Of a DNA stretch of 19,633 nucleotides, positions 15,282-19,633 are shown piece after piece. Location: assembly GCA_030039575.1 (NCBI GenBank), contig JASHVH010000364.1:1-19633 (forward strand), written 5' to 3'. The stretch's first letter is position 1. Each line of letters starts with the position of its first letter. Below the pieces are notes generated by a model. That model made no database searches, was not told the origin of the DNA, and saw only the letters and a program-made list of their open reading frames with translations. A program made the translations under genes and the position numbers. Source of the stretch: Acidimicrobiales bacterium. Lineage in GTDB: Bacteria > Actinomycetota > Acidimicrobiia > Acidimicrobiales > Palsa-688.

Positions 15282-16913
15282 ATGGGAACCAGTGAGCCCG
15301 TTCGTCGGGCGACAGAGCCAAGCGATAATGACGACGTGAGCGACAACCCGGCCCCCACCGACCCGGTCGGCCTGACATCGCTACTGTCCCCGGCGGTCGA
15401 GGCGGTCGACGTCGAGAAAAGTTTTGGCAGTACATGGGCTCTTCGCGGCGTCAGTTTGCAGATCGCCAACGGCCAATGCGTAGGCCTGGTCGGCCGCAAC
15501 GGGGCAGGCAAATCGACGCTGGTGTCCATCCTCAGCGGGCTCCTGGCCCCCGATGCGGGCCACGTCCTTTTCGACGGCCAGCCTGCCCCCACCTTGAAAG
15601 ACCTGAGCCTGTGGCGGTCCCGGATCGCCGTCGTTTTTCAGCACTCCATGGTCGTCCCTCAATTGACGGTGGCCGAGAACGTTTTCCTTGGCCACCGTGA
15701 CGCCAAGGGCGGGTTCGTCGATTGGCGGGCACTGCGCCGGCGCACCCAGGCGATCCTGGACGAATGGGGTTTCGAGATCTCGGCCAAGGCTCTCTGCTCG
15801 AGCCTTCGAGTCGAGGAACGCCAGGTGGTCGAGATCGCCCGCGCCCTCGCCACCGGCGCCCGCTGCCTGCTACTGGACGAGCCCACCGCCGCGCTGGAAC
15901 GGGGCGCCATTGTCAGGCTGTTCGACCGGGTCCGCCAACTGGTCGCCGGCGGGTTCGCCGTCCTTTACATTTCGCACCATCTGGAAGAGGTGTTCGAAAT
16001 CTGCCAGGAGGTCACCGTGCTCCGCGACGGCCAGGCCGTCCTAGCCGCACCCGTTGACCAACTGACCAAGGACGAAATGGTGCGGGCTATGGTGGGCGGC
16101 GTCACTACGGAGGAGCAGGCCCCGGTTCCCGTCCGAGTTGCGTTCCGGCCGACAGACAACGACAGAGGGCTTTCGGTCGAGGACCTTCATGCCGGATCGC
16201 CCCGCGGCGCGTTGCGAGGTGTGTCACTGCGGGTCGCCCCCGGAGAGCAGGTCGGGGTCACCGGGCTTTTGAGCTCTGGCGTGGTCACTTTGGGCCGGGC
16301 GGTAGCGGGGGTTGAGCCCTGGACGTCAGGCCGGGTGCTCGTCGACGGTAAACCCCTCGCTCCGGGCCGACGAGACGTAGCTTTGAAAGCAGGGGCCGGC
16401 TACATACCCGAGGACCGCATGGCGGAGGGCTTCGTGGCCCATCTTTCTGTGGCCGAGAACGTGACCATGAGCGTGATGGAAGAACTGGCCCCGCGCACAG
16501 GGCTGGTAACGCCGTCCCGGCGCGAGGCGGCGGCCAGGCCGTACACCGAGGCCCTGAGCGTGGTTTCGTCCTCCTTGCGCCAGGCAGTAGCGGAGCTGTC
16601 CGGGGGCAACCAACAGAAAGTGGCCGTAGCCCGGGCCCTGATCCGCAAGCCGGTTGTGATCGTTGCCATTACCCCAACGCGCGGTGTAGACGTCGCCTCC
16701 AAGGCGCTCTTGCTGCGGGCGCTGTCTGTGGCGGCCAGAGACCGGGGCGCCGCCCTCTTGCTGGCCACCGACGACTTGAGCGACCTGGCCCACTGCGACC
16801 GGGTCGTCGTGTTTGTCCGGGGCGAAATATTTACCGAGTTCGCCCGCCCACCTTTCGACCGTGAGGCGTTGCTCGCTGCGACAGAAGGTTTGGCCGCGAC
16901 GAACCCGGTTTAG
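15282..16913 (+). CDS. Sugar ABC transporter ATP-binding protein, RbsA/MglA type (two ABC domains)
   Basis: Cytoplasmic ATPase of the CUT2 importer, with two fused nucleotide-binding halves (543 aa from ATG 15282; GTG 15258 and GTG 15336 are alternatives). Half 1 has Walker [10 protein letters not shown] (71-79), a Q-loop near VVFQHSM, a degenerate signature LRVEERQ, Walker B CLLLDEP with D199 and E200, and the switch His in YISHHLEE. Half 2 has no Walker A ([11 protein letters not shown], as is usual for the family), an intact LSGGNQQK signature (439-446), but IVAITPTRG where LLDEPTRG is expected, so the Asp and Glu are Ile463 and Thr464. Only one composite ATP site, half 1 Walker motifs facing the half 2 signature, should hydrolyse ATP. 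It follows the binding protein after a hairpin and precedes the permease by 8 nt. Confidence 0.93.
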   Translation: MGTSEPVRRATEPSDNDDVSDNPAPTDPVGLTSLLSPAVEAVDVEKSFGSTWALRGVSLQIANGQCVGLVGRNGAGKSTLVSILSGLLAPDAGHVLFDGQPAPTLKDLSLWRSRIAVVFQHSMVVPQLTVAENVFLGHRDAKGGFVDWRALRRRTQAILDEWGFEISAKALCSSLRVEERQVVEIARALATGARCLLLDEPTAALERGAIVRLFDRVRQLVAGGFAVLYISHHLEEVFEICQEVTVLRDGQAVLAAPVDQLTKDEMVRAMVGGVTTEEQAPVPVRVAFRPTDNDRGLSVEDLHAGSPRGALRGVSLRVAPGEQVGVTGLLSSGVVTLGRAVAGVEPWTSGRVLVDGKPLAPGRRDVALKAGAGYIPEDRMAEGFVAHLSVAENVTMSVMEELAPRTGLVTPSRREAAARPYTEALSVVSSSLRQAVAELSGGNQQKVAVARALIRKPVVIVAITPTRGVDVASKALLLRALSVAARDRGAALLLATDDLSDLAHCDRVVVFVRGEIFTEFARPPFDREALLAATEGLAATNPV

Positions 16914-16921
16914 GAGCAACA

Positions 16922-18055
16922 GTGGAAGAAAAGGACGCTCTCATCACTCTGGGCCCGGCAGGGACCGTGGCCGCCCCTGGTGCACCAAGCGGCGCCGAGG
17001 TCACCGGCCCGGCCCCAAGCCCCCCTGCCGCTGGGGAGCCAGGTCGCAAACGGGCCCGCCCGATAACCGGAGCACGCACGGCAACCGCCCTGGCCCTTTT
17101 GCGCGAAGCGGCTTTGCTGCCGGTCCTCGTCGTCCTCATTGTCGTCGGGGCCCTGGTCAGCCCCGTCTTCCTGACTGTGTCCAACATGTCCGGGGTTGGG
17201 CAGCAGATCTCCTCACTCGGCGTCGTAGTCGTGGGCGAGAGCTTGATCCTGCTCGTAGCCGGGATCGACATTTCTCTGGAGGGCACATACGGCCTGGCTC
17301 CCATGGTGGCGGCGTGGCTCATCGTGCCCGTGGCCGACTACGGCCAGGGTGTCGAGCTAAGCCCGTACCTCGGCATCCTCATATGCCTGGTGATCGGGGC
17401 CGGGATCGGCATGGTCAACGGGTTGTTGATCGTGAAGGGCCGGTTGAACGCCTTCATCGTGACCCTCGGGATGACGGTCTTGCTGGCGGGCATGCAACTC
17501 GGCGTCGTGAAGGGCCAGACCATACCCAACCTGCCGGCCGCGTTCGGGTACCTCGGGTCAGCGTTCTGGGGGGAGCTGCCCGTGTCGCTGGTGGCAACCG
17601 TCGTGATATTCGTCGCCGTCGGGCTCTTCCTGCGCTACCACCGGACCGGGCGAGCGATCTACGCGGTGGGCGGGAACCCGGTCGCCGCCAGAGCCGCCGG
17701 TATCAACGTGAGCCGCATCCGGATAGGTGTCTACGTGGCCGGGGGCGTGCTCGCCGCTCTGGGCGGCCTCATGGAGGCGGGGAGGGTCTCGGCTATGACC
17801 GGGACGCAGGGCTACGGCGAGGGCATTATCTTTCAGGTTTTCGCGGCCGCCGTCATTGGTGGGGTGAGCCTCAAGGGCGGGCGGGGGAACATGGTTGGCG
17901 CCGCCACCGGTGTGGTCCTGCTCGGCTTGGTGCAGAACATCCTCGACCTGGCCAACGTGTCCAACTATTGGATCGAGGCCATGGACGGGGCGGTCATCCT
18001 CTTCGCTCTGATCCTGGCCCGGGTTGTGGGCGGCGAGGCCTCGGCCGAATCATGA
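16922..18055 (+). CDS. Sugar ABC transporter permease, RbsC type
   Basis: Inner-membrane channel subunit of the CUT2 importer (377 aa), acting as a homodimer or with a second permease not seen here. After a proline- and alanine-rich cytoplasmic extension of about 50 residues, hydrophobic segments run through to the C-terminus. Family marks are [12 protein letters not shown] (compare GIDLSVG), [41 protein letters not shown] (the cytoplasmic loop contacting the ATPase), [15 protein letters not shown] and the ending [24 protein letters not shown] 16922 has AGGAG ending 5 nt before it, overlapping the stop region of the ATPase gene. The TGA at 18053-18055 overlaps the ATG of the next gene (ATGA), tying transport directly to fuconate dehydration. 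Confidence 0.95.
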   Translation: MEEKDALITLGPAGTVAAPGAPSGAEVTGPAPSPPAAGEPGRKRARPITGARTATALALLREAALLPVLVVLIVVGALVSPVFLTVSNMSGVGQQISSLGVVVVGESLILLVAGIDISLEGTYGLAPMVAAWLIVPVADYGQGVELSPYLGILICLVIGAGIGMVNGLLIVKGRLNAFIVTLGMTVLLAGMQLGVVKGQTIPNLPAAFGYLGSAFWGELPVSLVATVVIFVAVGLFLRYHRTGRAIYAVGGNPVAARAAGINVSRIRIGVYVAGGVLAALGGLMEAGRVSAMTGTQGYGEGIIFQVFAAAVIGGVSLKGGRGNMVGAATGVVLLGLVQNILDLANVSNYWIEAMDGAVILFALILARVVGGEASAES

Positions 18056-19362
18056 GCACGCGTTTCGAGCACTTCGACTTGAGCGACGTCCGCTTCCCGA
18101 CGTCCCGGGCCCTCGACGGTTCGGACGCCATGAACAAGGAGCCCGACTACTCCGCCGCCTATGTGGTGGTCCACACGAGCGGGGGCGAGAAGGGGCATGG
18201 GTTTGTCTTCACCATCGGACGGGGCAACGAGGTGGCGGTGGCGGCGATCCGGGCCGTCGAGCCGCTGGTGGTTGGCCTGGACGTCGACGAAGTGCTTTCG
18301 GATATGGGCGGTTTCTGGAGATGGCTCACCCATGACAGCCAACTACGTTGGCTAGGCCCCGAAAAGGGCGTCACCCACATGGCCATCGGAGCGGTCGTCA
18401 ATGCCGTCTGGGACCTTTATGCGCGGCGCCAGGGGTTACCGCTCTGGAAGCTCCTGAGCGACCTGACTCCCAAGCAGGTTGTCCAACTGGTCGACTTCCG
18501 CTACCTGAGCGACGTCCTGCTCCCCGACGAGGCGCTGGAACTGCTCGCCCGGGCGGACCCCGGGAAACACGAACGCGAGCGGCACTTGATGGCCGAGGGC
18601 TATCCCGCCTACACCACTTCGGCCGGCTGGCTCGGCTACTCGGACCAGAAGGTGCTAAGCCTGGTGGAGGCGGCCCTGTCGCAGGGTTTCACCCACCTGA
18701 AGTTAAAAGTGGGGGCGGACATCGACAACGACGTGAGGCGGGTAAAGCTGGTGCGAGAACTGGTGGGCCCCGACATCCAGCTGTCCGTGGACGCCAACCA
18801 GGTGTGGGACGTGAACGAGGCCATCGCGGACATAAGCCGCCTGGCCCCTTTCGACTTGAACTGGGTCGAAGAACCAACCAGCCCTGACGACATCCTCGGT
18901 CACGCCACGATCGCGCGGGCCATTGCCCCCGTACGGGTGGCCACTGGCGAGCACGTTGCCAACCGGGTTGTTTTCAAACAGATGCTGGCGAGCAACGCGA
19001 TCGGCGTGTGCCAGATCGACGCCTGCCGGGTGGCGGGGGTCAACGAAAACTTGGCCATCCTGTTGCTGGCGGCCAAGTTCGGCGTACCCGTGTGCCCCCA
19101 TGCCGGCGGCGTCGGGCTGTGCGAGATCGTCCAGCACCTGTCCATGTTCGACTACGTGGCCGTGAGCGGGAGCACCGAGGGACGCTGGACCGAGTTCGTG
19201 GACCACCTCCACGAGCACTTCGTGGATCCCGTGCGCGTCCTGAACGGGCGCTACCTGGCCCCGACCCGGCCGGGTTCCGGCGCGGAACTGCGTCCCGGAT
19301 CGGTGAGCGACTTCAGCTTCCCCAACGGCCGAGTCTGGCGGGAACTCTCCCCTATCACCTGA
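18052..19362 (+). CDS. L-fuconate dehydratase (enolase superfamily)
   Basis: Cytoplasmic Mg-dependent dehydratase converting L-fuconate to 2-keto-3-deoxy-L-fuconate in the non-phosphorylating fucose pathway. The 436-residue length and nearly every signature match the FUCD/ENOSF1 group of the mandelate racemase subgroup: [16 protein letters not shown] at the N-terminus, [15 protein letters not shown] (95-109), [15 protein letters not shown] (184-198), KLK with K217 and K219, metal ligands D247, E273 and E300, N249, D323, and the catalytic H350 in [11 protein letters not shown]. Numbering lies within one residue of the characterised Xanthomonas enzyme as I remember it. The start is ATG 18052, overlapping the permease stop by 4 nt. 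Related group members can also act on L-galactonate or D-arabinonate, so those stay possible. Confidence 0.94.
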   Translation: MSTRFEHFDLSDVRFPTSRALDGSDAMNKEPDYSAAYVVVHTSGGEKGHGFVFTIGRGNEVAVAAIRAVEPLVVGLDVDEVLSDMGGFWRWLTHDSQLRWLGPEKGVTHMAIGAVVNAVWDLYARRQGLPLWKLLSDLTPKQVVQLVDFRYLSDVLLPDEALELLARADPGKHERERHLMAEGYPAYTTSAGWLGYSDQKVLSLVEAALSQGFTHLKLKVGADIDNDVRRVKLVRELVGPDIQLSVDANQVWDVNEAIADISRLAPFDLNWVEEPTSPDDILGHATIARAIAPVRVATGEHVANRVVFKQMLASNAIGVCQIDACRVAGVNENLAILLLAAKFGVPVCPHAGGVGLCEIVQHLSMFDYVAVSGSTEGRWTEFVDHLHEHFVDPVRVLNGRYLAPTRPGSGAELRPGSVSDFSFPNGRVWRELSPIT

Positions 19363-19379
19363 TGAGGAACTGACTGGCA

Positions 19380-19633
19380 ATGAGCAGTGGCGATTTCGCG
19401 GGCCGACGAGCCCTGGTCACCGGGGGCGCCTCGGGGATCGGGCTCGGCACCGCGGAGCGGTTGGCAGCAGACGGTGCCCGGGTGGCCGTGCTCGATGTGA
19501 ACGGCCCGCCCGGCGACGCGCTCGTTTACGCCGAAGCCGACGTCACCGACGATGCCGGTGTGCGCCAGGCGGTGGCGGGGGTTCTCGAAACCTTTGGCGG
19601 TCTCGACGTCCTGGTCAACTGCGCCGGGATCGG
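19380..19633 (+). CDS. Short-chain dehydrogenase, probable 2-keto-3-deoxy-L-fuconate dehydrogenase (5' part)
   Basis: The first 84 residues of an NAD(P)-dependent SDR, cut by the window end. The Rossmann nucleotide-binding motif TGGASGIG (15-22), the strand-ending VLDVN with Asp favouring NAD, DVTDD, and the NCAG motif (80-83) are present. The sequence begins MSSGDFAGRRALVTGG. The ATG at 19380 follows the dehydratase stop by 17 nt, with GAGGAA about 11 nt before it. In known fucose-oxidation clusters the enzyme after fuconate dehydratase is an SDR oxidising 2-keto-3-deoxy-L-fuconate to the 2,4-diketo acid, or one oxidising L-fucose itself; the fragment cannot tell these apart. Confidence 0.88.
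   Translation, partial: MSSGDFAGRRALVTGGASGIGLGTAERLAADGARVAVLDVNGPPGDALVYAEADVTDDAGVRQAVAGVLETFGGLDVLVNCAGI

Noticed and set aside
16813..18051. N-terminal extension of the fuconate dehydratase frame back to 16813
   Set aside because: The frame is open by chance through the permease gene; its translation is Arg/Gly/Pro-rich. The ATG at 18052 overlapping the permease stop matches the family's normal N-terminus.

Overview
This is a G+C-rich bacterial chromosome segment with dense genes, frequent GTG/TTG starts and 1-4 nt gene overlaps. It looks like an actinobacterium. The set of HATPase_c anti-sigma-like protein, UspA, SRAP protein and RbsABC-type sugar importer fits, and the lineage could be Acidimicrobiia-like, but no rRNA or lineage marker is present to prove it. 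The aspartyl-tRNA synthetase does not look actinobacterial. Its motif 2 and C-terminal signatures resemble the alphaproteobacterial type.

Layout. (1) 1-3474, plus strand: the end of a MalF-type permease, a complete MalG-type permease and a large type I sulfatase without a visible signal peptide, apparently one operon for import and desulfation of a sulfated substrate. (2) 3552-6272, minus: aconitase AcnA, convergent with the sulfatase across a GC hairpin. (3) 6371-8266, plus: aspartyl-tRNA synthetase. (4) 8267-8782: a gene-free stretch with GTGGTNAC-like repeats and a nested 83-nt inverted-repeat structure. (5) 8783-10596: an unrecognised 177-residue protein overlapping a class II aldolase-domain protein. 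(6) 10733-11938: a universal stress protein and a HATPase_c (RsbW/SpoIIAB-like) protein, each preceded by inverted repeats. (7) 11970-13405, minus: an SRAP (HMCES/YedK) protein and a FadR/GntR regulator, 26 bp apart.

(8) 13406-19633, plus: a good promoter (TTGACA-N17-AATACT), a leader of about 400 nt rich in hairpins, then a sugar-binding protein, a strong intercistronic hairpin, an RbsA-type double ABC ATPase, an RbsC-type permease, L-fuconate dehydratase and the start of a short-chain dehydrogenase cut by the window edge. This reads as an uptake and oxidative-catabolism operon for L-fucose, L-fuconate or a related 6-deoxy or pentose sugar, probably controlled by the divergent GntR protein. 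Enzymes for earlier and later steps (fucose dehydrogenase, lactonase, diketo-acid hydrolase) would lie beyond the right edge or elsewhere.

Points most worth a second look are the long structured leader with a 15-codon ORF, the ABC ATPase whose second nucleotide-binding half has lost both Walker acids, the alphaproteobacterial-type AspRS with an insertion in its anticodon-binding domain, the stand-alone aldolase half of a usually two-domain enzyme, and the nested inverted repeat after aspS. I saw no CRISPR array, tRNA, rRNA, transposase or phage gene.
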